In this document: piece after piece, positions 9,080-17,780 of the stretch
Numbering within the stretch: the stretch's first letter is position 1
How the letters are laid out: every line of letters starts with the position of its first letter
Source: Acetatifactor muris
Lineage (GTDB): Bacteria; Bacillota; Clostridia; Lachnospirales; Lachnospiraceae
Length of the DNA: 64,000 bases
Direction: 5' to 3'
Assembly: GCF_024623325.1 (NCBI RefSeq)
Contig: NZ_JANJZD010000008.1
Location: forward strand, 152,635 to 216,634
Made by a program: the position numbers and the translations under genes
The notes under the pieces: model-generated
Seen by the model: the letters and a program-made list of their open reading frames with translations, nothing else
Database searches by the model: none
Told to the model about the DNA's origin: nothing

Positions 9080-10594
9080 TTATCTCCGGTGCCTCCTGTT
9101 ATATAACTTTACCGTCCTGCCGCTGCAGCTCTCATAAGTATAGGCTGCCCGGAGAATCTTCTTCTCCTGAAAGCAGTCTCCGATGAGCTGGAGACCGATG
9201 GGCAGTCCCCTTTTATCCATGCCGCAGGGAATGCTCACAGCCGGAAGTCCTGCCAGATTCACGGAAACCGTGTAAATGTCTCCCAAATACATTTTCAGCG
9301 GGTCCGAAAGACTCTCCCCCAGCTTCGGCGCTGTGGTGGGAGCCACAGGTCCCAGAATGCAGTCGTATTTTGCGAATGCCTCATCAAAGGCCTTCTTAAT
9401 CATTGCCTTTACCCGCAGCGCCTTCAGGTAAAAGGCATCGTAATAACCGGAACTGAGCACAAAGCTTCCCAGCATGATACGGCGTTTTACCTCCGGGCCA
9501 AAACCTGCAGAGCGGGTCTTTTTATACATTTGATGCAGTTCTTCCACAGATTCCGCACGATAGCCGTATTTCACACCGTCAAACCGCTCCAGATTGGAGC
9601 TGGCCTCCGCGCAGGCGATGGTGTAATAAGTGGGAACCGCATATTCCGCCAAATCCAGGTCAAATTCTTCTATGACGGCACCCTTTTTCCGCAGCACTTC
9701 CGCCGCGTTCAAAACGGCCTCCCGCACCTCCGAATCCAGGCCTTCCTCTGTGCCCCCTGCCGCCCTGTCCGCAAGCCAGGCCTTCGGTATCCCGATGCGC
9801 ATTCCCGTTACATCTTCTATCAAAGCAGCAGTAAAATCAACCTCTTCTCTCTCCATAAGTGTGGAATCCCTGATAATCCCTTTCTCCTCTCCTTTCCCGG
9901 AAGCAAGAATCTCCAGAATGACGGCACAATCCTCCACCGTCCTGCACAGAGGTCCAATCTGGTCCAGGGAAGACCCATAGGCCACCAGGCCGAACCGGGA
10001 CACGGTTCCGTATGTGGGTTTCAGTCCCACGACACCGCAATGGGAAGCCGGCTGTCTGATAGAACCGCCTGTGTCGGAGCCCAGGGCAAAAAAACACTCT
10101 CCTGCCGCCACTGCAGCCGCCGAGCCGCCGGAAGAGCCTCCCGGCACATGTTCGGGATTATGAGGATTGCAGGTAGGACCACAGACAGAAGTCTCCGTGG
10201 TAGACCCCATGGCAAATTCATCCATATTGGTCTTGCCGATGAGAACCGCCCCTGCCCTCTCCAGGCTTTTCACAGCTTCTGCAGAATAAGGAGGGATAAA
10301 ATTACGCAGCATCCGGGACGAACAGGTGGTGAGCAGTCCCTGTGTACACAGATTGTCCTTCACCGCCACAGGCACCCCCGCCAGAGGTCCTGTGAGTTCA
10401 CCTGCCACAATTCTTTTCTGTACTTCCTCCGCTCTCCTCAAAGCACCTTCCGTATCCACTGTCACATAACAATGGTAAATTTTCTCCTTCTCTTCTATCT
10501 GCTCCAGCACGGCCTCCATGGCTTCCACTGCCGTAGTCCGGCCCTCCCGGATCGCCCTTCCCAATTCCGATGCAGACAGGGATAAAAGTTCCAT
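9080..10594 (-). CDS. gatA: Asp-tRNA(Asn)/Glu-tRNA(Gln) amidotransferase subunit A
   Basis: GatA, 504 aa, the amidase-signature subunit that releases ammonia from glutamine and channels it to GatB. The Ser-Ser-Lys triad elements are visible: VAVKDN (Lys near residue 80) and GGSSGGSAAAVAAG (Ser near 155), followed by GSDTGGSIRQPAS (Ser near 179). ATG at 10594 is chosen because GGAGG lies just upstream; the frame extends nine codons further without a good binding site. The 104-base gap to gatC has no gene. Confidence 0.97.
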   Translation of the reverse strand: MELLSLSASELGRAIREGRTTAVEAMEAVLEQIEEKEKIYHCYVTVDTEGALRRAEEVQKRIVAGELTGPLAGVPVAVKDNLCTQGLLTTCSSRMLRNFIPPYSAEAVKSLERAGAVLIGKTNMDEFAMGSTTETSVCGPTCNPHNPEHVPGGSSGGSAAAVAAGECFFALGSDTGGSIRQPASHCGVVGLKPTYGTVSRFGLVAYGSSLDQIGPLCRTVEDCAVILEILASGKGEEKGIIRDSTLMEREEVDFTAALIEDVTGMRIGIPKAWLADRAAGGTEEGLDSEVREAVLNAAEVLRKKGAVIEEFDLDLAEYAVPTYYTIACAEASSNLERFDGVKYGYRAESVEELHQMYKKTRSAGFGPEVKRRIMLGSFVLSSGYYDAFYLKALRVKAMIKKAFDEAFAKYDCILGPVAPTTAPKLGESLSDPLKMYLGDIYTVSVNLAGLPAVSIPCGMDKRGLPIGLQLIGDCFQEKKILRAAYTYESCSGRTVKLYNRRHRR

Positions 10595-10698
10595 ATGCCA
10601 CCTCCACTTCTCCATTTTCACACTCCCCTACATTGCCAGAGCGGCATGTCCGGCCCACCATCCTGACCGCCTGGAAAATCTTCCTTCCATTCACGCCT

Positions 10699-10992
10699 TC
10701 AGCCAAACGTCTTCGGCACCACAAACATATCGTCCTTCCGGCATGGTGCGTTCCGCAATATCTCCTCCACAGCCTCCGTCCCTGTCACCTCATCCTCCCG
10801 GAATACATTCTTCTCCGGAAACACATGAGACATGGGTTCCACCCCTGTGGTGTCCAGTTCATTCAGTTTCTCAATACAGGCAAACATTCTGCCCATGTCC
10901 TTTCGGGCCTGCTCCCTCTCCTTCTGCGTAAGCTCCAGCTTCGCAAGAATGCTTACATATTCTATGATCTCGTCATTGATTTTGTCTGCCAT
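10699..10992 (-). CDS. gatC: Asp-tRNA(Asn)/Glu-tRNA(Gln) amidotransferase subunit C
   Basis: GatC, 97 aa, the small belt subunit that stabilises the GatA-GatB complex. It has the family pattern: an N-terminal helix (EYVSILAKLELTQKERE), a central LNELDTTGVEPMSHVF motif and a C-terminal DMFVVPKTFG. It is the first of the three gat genes and starts 24 bases after the ABC permease stop codon, so the gat genes may be read through from the transporter operon. Confidence 0.95.
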   Translation of the reverse strand: MADKINDEIIEYVSILAKLELTQKEREQARKDMGRMFACIEKLNELDTTGVEPMSHVFPEKNVFREDEVTGTEAVEEILRNAPCRKDDMFVVPKTFG

Positions 10993-11016
10993 TTCATGTC
11001 TCCTGTTTTCTGCCCT

Positions 11017-13260
11017 TTATCTGTCTCCGAATCTCAGGATATACTTTTCCGGCAACACTCCCTTTGGAAGGTAACCCATCCATTCGTCGCCGTCCTCTCC
11101 CTTCACAGTAACCGAAATATACCTCCTCTGAAACACGCTTCTGTGATAATAATTCTGAATGTAAATCAGCAATGCTTCCAGCTCTTCTATCTCCTCCCGG
11201 TCGGTGACAACTACCCGGCACCCGCCGTCCGGAAATGCTTCCGTATCTACGGATACAGCTTCCTTCTGCACGATGTCTTCCCCCGGACCGTCTCCTTCTC
11301 CGGCTTCTTCCTTCCTGATATCCGTCTGACCCCGGCCCGCTTCATTCTGTCCGGGCTGTGCCAGGACACCGTATATCTCCCGTGCCCGTTCAATCCATAT
11401 TGCCTTATCCACACTCTCATCATACTGATACCCCAAATCCAGTACAACAGACTGGATTTCCGGCTTCTGAGCCTCCATGTCCAGCCCATCCATCCGGTGA
11501 AGCGCCTCTATGGTATGCTCCATGGATTCCAGAATGTACAGGTTGTAGGTTTTCCACCTTCTGCCCTTCTCAGACTGGTATCGGAATTCCAGTTCCACCT
11601 CCGCCAGCATTTTGTCCTGATTCAATAGTATATTGTCCGCATTTTCCAGCACATCCTGATTATACGCCCTGATAACCGGCAGAAGCTTTTCCGGCAGGTT
11701 ATCAGTGAGATGCTGCTCTTTCCTGTCAAAGCTCACCTTCATCCCAACACAGTCCGCCACAGAATCTTCGTCGAGCATATAGGCATGTTTCAGATATGTC
11801 TCACTGGTAAAAATCGGCCAGAGCAATTCTTCATCTTCTTTCAGGACCCGATAGTACCGGTAATAGCTTTCGCCGCTTTTCAGTGTAACTTTTGCCGCCA
11901 CACGTTCATAATTCTCATAAGTCAGATTGCCTTCCGCCTCCCGCTCCGTCATCTCCTTCAGAAAAGCATAAATTACCTCCGTGTCCTGATAATGAATCTG
12001 TTCCAACGCATTTTCCGCCGCGTCATAAAACAGACGGTTTGACAGTTCTGCATCATATATGGCAATTTCCGCAATCTCATCCGCATCCGGAAGTCTGGTA
12101 TCGAATCCAATCCAGTCCCAATAGAAGGTAAAGCAAACCAGCAACCCCAGCATGACAGTCACTGCCATCTGAATCTTATGTGCGAAAAATGCTTTAAAAT
12201 CCATCTGAAAAATGATATCCAGAATTCCAAAAGTGAGAATCGAAGCCAGAACCGCTCCAAAGCTTCCCCAGGTCAAAGCCTGCGCATTCGAAGTCAGCAA
12301 GACGAACAGCCCCCAGCCGCACATGCCGGCTTCCACACCCATCAGAATTCTAAAGCAGGCCGCTGCCGTTTTGTTTCCCATTCCCTGCCCTGCCGTCTCG
12401 GAAGTCCTTCTCCTGTAAAAGAGCCAGGCTGCCATTCCGAAAATGCCTGCTACCCCGGCATTCGTCAGGAGCACCTTTCCGAACTGCCATGACCATTGAC
12501 CGGCAGAATCTATCCACTGCGTCAAAAGGTCAGGGGCTCCCAGCAGCGGAGAAAAATATGGCACATTCCCCCAATCCACTACCGGGAAATAAAAAGTATC
12601 CATATAACTGTCAAAATAAGTCAGACCCAACGCATAAAAAGAAATCACTCCAAAACCAAGAAATCCCATACAGACCAGTGTATTCAGCGCATTTCCCGAA
12701 AGCATCACCGCCGTCAATACCAGATGATAAATCAACAGATAGACCACTGTCAAGACCAGCACACTTATTCCCAGGTTCCGCAGTATGGTTCCCAATATCT
12801 CTTCGCCGCCCAGCCGCACCATGAAGCTGCCTCCCATGGCCAGTGTCAGCAGCAGACAGGTCAAAAGCGGAACCAGCCAGATTAAAATCCCATTTAGATA
12901 ACAGGCGCCATACAATGTACTCCTTTTTACAGGCAGACTGTGATAAGTATCCACCATATTTTTGTGAAATACATAACGAAAGCCTGACAGACCTACGATA
13001 ACTGCTCCTGTAATAGCCAGGAACCCACATACACCTGGCACATAAGAATTGAATATCCACATAATATTCTCCTGACGTACCAGTTTCTCCTTCATCAGCA
13101 GGCCCTCCATCCCGCCGTACTGCCTCAGTACATTGCTCCTCCAGAGCAGCCACGCCACAGGCAACGCCAGAAAGCTTCCGAGAAACGACAGTGCTGTCAT
13201 CCAGATTTTATGGCGCAGGTCCTCCTTCATTGCCTTAAAAAATAAGTGCTTTGATGTCAT
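11017..13260 (-). CDS. ABC transporter permease (DUF6449-like)
   Basis: A 747-residue membrane protein. About seven to nine hydrophobic segments lie in the first 420 residues (first at about 21-41), then a large soluble part of about 320 residues, probably outside the membrane. It ends in a short charged domain (DREEIEELEALLIYIQNYYHRS). It is the permease partner of the ATPase gene whose last 26 bases it overlaps; GGAGGTAAAGGGG before ATG 13260 supports this start. With the GntR regulator it forms a YtrA-type three-gene operon. In that group the transporters often respond to cell-wall-active compounds, but the substrate here is unknown. Confidence 0.85.
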   Translation of the reverse strand: MTSKHLFFKAMKEDLRHKIWMTALSFLGSFLALPVAWLLWRSNVLRQYGGMEGLLMKEKLVRQENIMWIFNSYVPGVCGFLAITGAVIVGLSGFRYVFHKNMVDTYHSLPVKRSTLYGACYLNGILIWLVPLLTCLLLTLAMGGSFMVRLGGEEILGTILRNLGISVLVLTVVYLLIYHLVLTAVMLSGNALNTLVCMGFLGFGVISFYALGLTYFDSYMDTFYFPVVDWGNVPYFSPLLGAPDLLTQWIDSAGQWSWQFGKVLLTNAGVAGIFGMAAWLFYRRRTSETAGQGMGNKTAAACFRILMGVEAGMCGWGLFVLLTSNAQALTWGSFGAVLASILTFGILDIIFQMDFKAFFAHKIQMAVTVMLGLLVCFTFYWDWIGFDTRLPDADEIAEIAIYDAELSNRLFYDAAENALEQIHYQDTEVIYAFLKEMTEREAEGNLTYENYERVAAKVTLKSGESYYRYYRVLKEDEELLWPIFTSETYLKHAYMLDEDSVADCVGMKVSFDRKEQHLTDNLPEKLLPVIRAYNQDVLENADNILLNQDKMLAEVELEFRYQSEKGRRWKTYNLYILESMEHTIEALHRMDGLDMEAQKPEIQSVVLDLGYQYDESVDKAIWIERAREIYGVLAQPGQNEAGRGQTDIRKEEAGEGDGPGEDIVQKEAVSVDTEAFPDGGCRVVVTDREEIEELEALLIYIQNYYHRSVFQRRYISVTVKGEDGDEWMGYLPKGVLPEKYILRFGDR

Positions 13261-14137
13261 ACCCCTTTACCTCCGTTTCACTGATAAAGATTTCTTCCAG
13301 AGACAGCGGCAGCAGTTCATAGAAAACAGGAGACAATTGTTCCATAACAGCTTCCACCCCGTCTCTGTTTCCTCTGACCGTGAAGGTATAGAGTGCCCCT
13401 CTGTTCTCCATGGTCATCACCTCCAGCCTGTCCTTAAGCTGCTGCAACATACTTTCTTCCTTCACCACACACTGTACCTTGTGAATATTCAACTTCATTT
13501 CATCCAAATCCTTTTCAAAAAGGATTCCTCCCCTGTGCAAAAGTCCCACATACTCACAGATATCCTCCAGCTCCCGCAGATTATGAGAGGCAATCACAGG
13601 AGTCAGCCCTCTCTCTTCCATCTCCCGGACGAAGACTGCTTTCACAGCCTGACGCATTACAGGGTCCAGTCCGTCAAAGGTCTCGTCACAGAACAGATAC
13701 TTTGTATTGGCACAGATTCCGCAGATGACGGAAAGCTGCTTCTTCATCCCTTTGGAAAACGTACTGATCTTCCTGCCTGCATCCAGGCCGAATTTCCCCA
13801 TCATATCCTTCCACTTATCCGTGTCAAAACCGGGATAATAGGTTTGATACAGCCGAAGCATATCCCCTGGAGTACCGCTCCTGAAAAAATACTGATCATC
13901 TGATATATAAAAAATTCTGGCCTTTGCAGAAGGATTGTCGTACACCGGTTCCCCATCTACAAGAATCGTCCCTTTGTCCGGCTTCATGACTCCGCACAGC
14001 AGACGCATTAAAGTAGATTTCCCGGCGCCGTTGGTTCCAATCAATCCAAACACATGACCTTCCCCAATAGACGCAGTCACATTGTCAATTGCTTTCACCC
14101 GGTCAAAACATTTACTTATATTCTGAAACTCAATCAT
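13235..14137 (-). CDS. ABC transporter ATP-binding protein
   Basis: A 300-residue ABC ATPase. Walker A is GTNGAGKST (residues 34-42), the signature region is STFSKGMKKQLSV (about 135-147, an atypical SKGMK instead of LSGGQ, usual for this subfamily) and Walker B is KYLFCDETFDGLDP. The switch histidine is in ASHNLRELE. ATG at 14137 overlaps the GntR stop codon (ATGA) and has GGGAG upstream; the longer frame overlapping gntR is a shadow. It energises the large permease encoded downstream. Confidence 0.95.
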   Translation of the reverse strand: MIEFQNISKCFDRVKAIDNVTASIGEGHVFGLIGTNGAGKSTLMRLLCGVMKPDKGTILVDGEPVYDNPSAKARIFYISDDQYFFRSGTPGDMLRLYQTYYPGFDTDKWKDMMGKFGLDAGRKISTFSKGMKKQLSVICGICANTKYLFCDETFDGLDPVMRQAVKAVFVREMEERGLTPVIASHNLRELEDICEYVGLLHRGGILFEKDLDEMKLNIHKVQCVVKEESMLQQLKDRLEVMTMENRGALYTFTVRGNRDGVEAVMEQLSPVFYELLPLSLEEIFISETEVKGYDIKALIF

Positions 14138-14505
14138 GACTCTCCCTCCCCATATATCAGATGCAGCTCCTCTGAAAGACGCCCCCGGGTTACTCCGGCC
14201 TCTTTGGCCTGCAGAGTGATACTTCTCCACTCCTGCAGAATTTTGTCCTGCCTGTTCTCCCTCCATTCGTTCTCCGCAGTCACAAAGCTGCCCCGGCCGG
14301 ACACCGTATAAAGGTAACCGTCCTGCTCCAGCTGGGCATACGCCCTCTGCACTGTGTTGGGATTCACAGAAAGCTCCATGGCCAGACTGCGCACACTTGG
14401 CATTTTAGTCAGCGGTTCCAATCCGCCGCTGACGATCAGACGCTCCAGCTTTTCCACCACTTGTTCGTAGATAGGGCGTTTATCCCGATAATCCAACAAA
14501 ATCAT
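14134..14505 (-). CDS. GntR-family regulator, YtrA type
   Basis: A 123-residue regulator with an N-terminal winged helix (IYEQVVEKLERLIVSG... MPSVRSLAMELSVNPNTVQRAYAQLEQDGYL...GRGSFV) and a short C-terminal helical tail without the large effector domain of other GntR groups. This is the YtrA architecture, which represses adjacent ABC transporter genes. It is first in the operon gntR-ATPase-permease. A perfect 11-bp inverted repeat overlapping its promoter (14540-14566) is the likely operator. Confidence 0.95.
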   Translation of the reverse strand: MILLDYRDKRPIYEQVVEKLERLIVSGGLEPLTKMPSVRSLAMELSVNPNTVQRAYAQLEQDGYLYTVSGRGSFVTAENEWRENRQDKILQEWRSITLQAKEAGVTRGRLSEELHLIYGEGES

Positions 14506-14539
14506 GCTCCCTCCTTTTCTCTATCGTATGAAAAGTAGT

Positions 14540-14592
14540 AAGTGTATTAATTTATTTAATACACTTATAACACAATCAAAGTATAACGTCAA
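14540..14592 (-). promoter_or_regulatory. Promoter and operator of the GntR-ABC operon
   Basis: On the minus strand TTGACG (14587-14592), 17 bases, TATAAG (14564-14569). Overlapping the -10 and start region is a perfect palindrome, AAGTGTATTAA (14540-14550), 5 bases, TTAATACACTT (14556-14566). The position fits repression by the YtrA-type regulator encoded downstream. Confidence 0.85.
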
Positions 14593-14621
14593 GCCTGAAT
14601 TCACTTCTTAAGTAATATGAT

Positions 14622-14662
14622 AAAAAACAGGAAGCATCCCTACTGCCCTGATGCTTCCTGTT
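14622..14662 (-). terminator. Intrinsic terminator of the Rpn-like gene
   Basis: A perfect 12-bp stem ACAGGAAGCATC (14627-14638) / GATGCTTCCTGT (14650-14661), with a run of six Ts on the minus-strand exit side, directly after the stop codon at 14668. Confidence 0.85.
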
Positions 14663-14667
14663 TCTCC

Positions 14668-15771
14668 TTACTCAATTCTCCCGATACTATCTTTCAGCTG
14701 CCTGATCATTTCCTCCGCTGCTTTCAGCTTTTCTTCCGCCTCATCAGCCCTGCAGCGTTCCTTTTCGGCAAGCTTCCTCTGCTCTTCTGTCCTTGCACGT
14801 TCTTCTTCCGCAAGCTTCCTCTGCTCTTCTGTCCTCCTGCGCTCTTCCTGTATGCTGATTTTCTCCATATTCTCCCACAGATATCCCATTTCTCGCTCTC
14901 TCACTTTCCGGACACATTTCAACCGCTCTTCCGCAGATACGTCTATCTTAAAACACAGACTCTCCATTGCAGATACAATGATGTCTATCACATGTTCCGG
15001 ACTGTCCTTCACAATCTGATTCAGTCTGTCCGCAGGAAGCCGAAGAAACTGCTCCAAATCCGCATCGTTCTGTATTTTATTGATTAACATTATCAACGAC
15101 ATCTCGTCTCCCCGGTTCAGAAGCTCCTCGTTGCTATAGGCACAGACAGTCACAAGTTCATATCTGAAATCCGGAATCCATTTTCTGAACTGGGACTCCC
15201 TGCTGATTCTCTCCCGGAAATTCCTGGCGGCTGTCCACTTTGCCTCTCCCTCAAAGTACACAATGGGAATAATCACAGGATATCGGAACTCCTTCCTCCT
15301 GGTGATACCCTCATGCTTTGCCTCCAGTTCCTTTTTATACGCTGTCCAGATACACATCATATACCGTAAAAGCTGCATGGCCACATCATAATCTACCAGG
15401 CTCTTGTGATCAATGAGCGAGATCAGAAAAGGCGGCTCATTTTCCGCTTCCACCACAGAGTCCTTTTCCTTTCCAATATCAAGAATCCGGATTTTCTGTA
15501 CGGAATCCGATTCAAATTCTGTTCCCAGATAGGGATGATAACGGGAAGAAATATCCTCGATATCCTCCGGCTGTACATTCTGTAAAAACGGAATGTCAAA
15601 ATTATCCCGAAGAAACTGCGCGCACAATACAGGATTGGAAAACACATCCTTGCTGCTGATGTCCCTGTTATGTACGCTGCTTTTTCCATATCCTTTCCGT
15701 TTTACACCAGCAACGCTCTTTTTCACAGGCTGCCGTTCTGCAGATTTTACTTCTGTCGTTTTTCTCTTCAT
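14668..15771 (-). CDS. Rpn/PD-(D/E)XK nuclease-family putative transposase
   Basis: A 367-residue protein of the Rpn (transposase-31-like) group of PD-(D/E)XK proteins, some of which promote DNA recombination. Residues about 60-150 contain the typical core PFLISLIDHKSLVDYDVAMQLLRYM. The catalytic E-x-K is read here as D-H-K, so activity is uncertain. The C-terminal third is a coiled coil with the repeated phrase RTEEQRKLAE(E/K)ER, which is also repeated at DNA level. ATG at 15771 is behind AGGAGGAAAGA; the frame extends 57 codons upstream without support. No inverted repeats flank the gene, so it is not an insertion sequence in the usual sense. Confidence 0.8.
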   Translation of the reverse strand: MKRKTTEVKSAERQPVKKSVAGVKRKGYGKSSVHNRDISSKDVFSNPVLCAQFLRDNFDIPFLQNVQPEDIEDISSRYHPYLGTEFESDSVQKIRILDIGKEKDSVVEAENEPPFLISLIDHKSLVDYDVAMQLLRYMMCIWTAYKKELEAKHEGITRRKEFRYPVIIPIVYFEGEAKWTAARNFRERISRESQFRKWIPDFRYELVTVCAYSNEELLNRGDEMSLIMLINKIQNDADLEQFLRLPADRLNQIVKDSPEHVIDIIVSAMESLCFKIDVSAEERLKCVRKVREREMGYLWENMEKISIQEERRRTEEQRKLAEEERARTEEQRKLAEKERCRADEAEEKLKAAEEMIRQLKDSIGRIE

Positions 15772-16105
15772 TCTTTCCTCCTGTTCTCTTAGCGGACAGG
15801 AGAAGCTGCTTCGCCTGCCCTTATTTTGTTTTATTTCACTTGAAAAGGTGGCGAAAAGCCGATACAACAGAATCCAGTGCCCTTTGGAATTTACAGATTC
15901 CTGTACACTGAATTTAGACATTTCATCCGAAGCGTAAACCAACGGCTGATAATACGTTTACTATAGCAGATTTTTCCGTATTGCGCAAGCACTTTTTTTA
16001 CCTTTTTGATTGCCCTTTTTGATTGCCCCTATGCGATTTATAAAGCAGTCCGGACAGATCACTGCACTGTCAGGATTTATTGTTGAAATGCTGTTTTTGA
16101 CAGGA

Positions 16106-16146
16106 TTTCCCATAATCTGCCTTCTCTGCAGACAGATTATGGGAAA
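16106..16146. terminator. Strong hairpin in the 15772-16197 gap
   Basis: TTTCCCATAATCTG (16106-16119) and CAGATTATGGGAAA (16133-16146) form a perfect 14-bp stem with a 13-base loop, 52 bases after the stop of the KTSC gene at 16198. There is no long T-run, so it may be a transcript-stabilising hairpin or a weak terminator. The rest of the 426-base gap holds a tandem repeat of CTTTTTGATTGCCC (16001-16029) and no gene that I can support. Confidence 0.6.
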
Positions 16147-16197
16147 CTATATAATAGATTTACAGAAAGTACAGATTATAGTCGAATGTAAGATTTA

Positions 16198-16461
16198 TTA
16201 TATCGTTTCTTCCTCCTCCGGAAGCACTGTCTCTGAAAAACGGCCGCAAATATGCCTGCGGTAAAACGTATCCGGATGATTATTTTCTCTGAGACGATAC
16301 CAGATATCTTCCGGTACATTATCATACTGTCTGATTCTCCCATCAACCAAAAGCTTAATTTCCAATATAGCAGTCTGAGGATCATAACCTACAGTTGCAA
16401 TAAAGGTACTGTAAAAGCTTATATGTTTAATGGCTTTCTCCTCTGTATCTAACTTTTTCAC
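16198..16461 (-). CDS. KTSC-domain protein 1
   Basis: An 87-residue protein almost entirely made of a KTSC domain: GYDPQTAILEIKL..DG..RQYDNVPEDIWYRL, followed by a short acidic tail (LPEEEETI). The domain is small and beta-rich and occurs in bacterial and phage proteins, with a proposed but unproven nucleic-acid or repair role. The classical K-T-S-C residues themselves are replaced here. The start is GTG at 16461 after GGTGATG. It is a paralog of the gene at 16850-17128; the two are about 55-60% identical by eye. Confidence 0.75.
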   Translation of the reverse strand: MKKLDTEEKAIKHISFYSTFIATVGYDPQTAILEIKLLVDGRIRQYDNVPEDIWYRLRENNHPDTFYRRHICGRFSETVLPEEEETI

Positions 16462-16849
16462 TTTTCATCACCTGCTTACTTTCTGAGTTTCTAAATTGTT
16501 TTTGGAACTGCTTCTCTTTTTTCACAATCTTCTCCTTTGCATTTATTTCGAAAGGTATCGGCGACTCCCTTCCATGCTTTCTGTAAAGATCGCTCTTATT
16601 ACCCTTCTACTATATAAATGACCTGAGCTGCCAATTTATTACAGAAAAAAAATATTTTTTTATTTTTTCAGATAAAATGGCCCTCCCCTGTAAATGACTG
16701 ACCTGAAAAACCCCTTGAATTGAAATTCCCTGCCTCCATCCCAGATTACTGTCAGGCGAAAGCAGGGAACCCCATAAAGCTTAACAATACCTTTTATTAC
16801 ATAGCAGTTCAGAAGATCATATAAACGATTCCCCTATTCCGGTCAAAGG
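16462..16849. other. Intergenic region between the KTSC paralogs
   Basis: No gene supported. It contains an AT-rich patch (16630-16675) and an 8-bp stem TTCCCTGC/GCAGGGAA with a loop of about 30 bases near 16725-16775. Possible leader or 3' region of the flanking KTSC genes. Confidence 0.4.
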
Positions 16850-17128
16850 CTACTCCTTCTCCTGACCGTCGTCGTCCGAAACAACTGTCTCTTCGAAATG
16901 GCCGCTGACATTTACGCGGAAATAGGTATCCGGATGATAATTATGTCTGAGCCTGTACCAAATGTCTTCCGGCACATCATCATATCTCCGCACCTTTCCG
17001 TCCGTCGCCAGCTTAACCTCCAGGGTGGCAGTCTGTGGATCATAACCAATTGTTTCAATAACCGTACTGAAGAAACTGATATGTTTAATTGTCTTGCCCT
17101 CCATTATTTGATGTACTACTATGGTCAC
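16850..17128 (-). CDS. KTSC-domain protein 2
   Basis: A 92-residue paralog of the previous gene, with the same core (IKHISFFSTVIETIGYDPQTATLEVKL, then VRRYDDVPEDIWYRLRHNYHPDTYF) and an acidic tail (VVSDDDGQEKE). The start is uncertain: GTG at 17128 keeps the length of the paralog, ATG at 17104 would remove eight residues, and neither has a strong ribosome binding site. Tandem duplication with about 390 bases between the copies suggests separate transcription. The function is unknown. Confidence 0.7.
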   Translation of the reverse strand: MTIVVHQIMEGKTIKHISFFSTVIETIGYDPQTATLEVKLATDGKVRRYDDVPEDIWYRLRHNYHPDTYFRVNVSGHFEETVVSDDDGQEKE

Positions 17129-17148
17129 TGGGTTTCTCTGTTATTGTT

Positions 17149-17658
17149 TTACTCAAAATTGAAAACAAATGCTCCGCTGTCGTTTTCTCCTTCTATGTAA
17201 CCGTCTACATTTCCATAATGTACACAGGTAATTTTGTAAGTGGCGCCCTTAACTGCATTTGCATATAGTATACTTATGCCCATTATAGAACGATTTTCAG
17301 ACTCTCCACCACTAGATGTAGCCACCAAATCCCATCCTCCATACCATGTCTTCTTCCAAATTTTAACATCTTTCACTCCCAATACAGAAGCTTTTCCTAC
17401 TGCTCCTGTAGATATACCAATATGCATTCCTTGGCTATCTCCAGTAACACTAATAATGCATTCAGTTAACATAGTATACGGGCTCATTTCAGAAGATAAA
17501 TCTATGTCTTCTACTACTGTCGCTTCTAGAACTTCTACATTCTTTTCTACATCACTTACCAATCTGTCTGTTTCTGCTGCGTTACTAACAAATCCAGAAG
17601 TACTTACAAGCAAAGTTACCATTACCGCTACACTTAAAAGTCTTTTTACTTTTCTCAT
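17149..17658 (-). CDS. Secreted protein of unknown function (DUF6147-like)
   Basis: A 169-residue protein with a clear signal peptide (MRKVKRLLSVAVMVTLLVSTSGFVSNA, cleavage near AAE) and a mature beta-rich domain with conserved-looking phrases (MHIGISTGAVGKASVLGVKDVKIWKK, VKGATYKITCVHYGNVDGY). I recall similar sequences under DUF6147. There is no anchor, so it is probably released. ATG at 17658 is behind AAGGAG. It is close to the membrane protein and sigma factor genes upstream and could be part of that regulon (inference). Confidence 0.75.
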   Translation of the reverse strand: MRKVKRLLSVAVMVTLLVSTSGFVSNAAETDRLVSDVEKNVEVLEATVVEDIDLSSEMSPYTMLTECIISVTGDSQGMHIGISTGAVGKASVLGVKDVKIWKKTWYGGWDLVATSSGGESENRSIMGISILYANAVKGATYKITCVHYGNVDGYIEGENDSGAFVFNFE

Positions 17659-17780
17659 TTCTATTTTCTCCTTAGTATAATTTTTCGAAGGACATCTCTT
17701 TCTCCTTTCCCATAAAACTCTCTTCAAATTATCCTTCTATAATTAAAATGACCCTAAAAGACTTTTTATTACAAATATCA

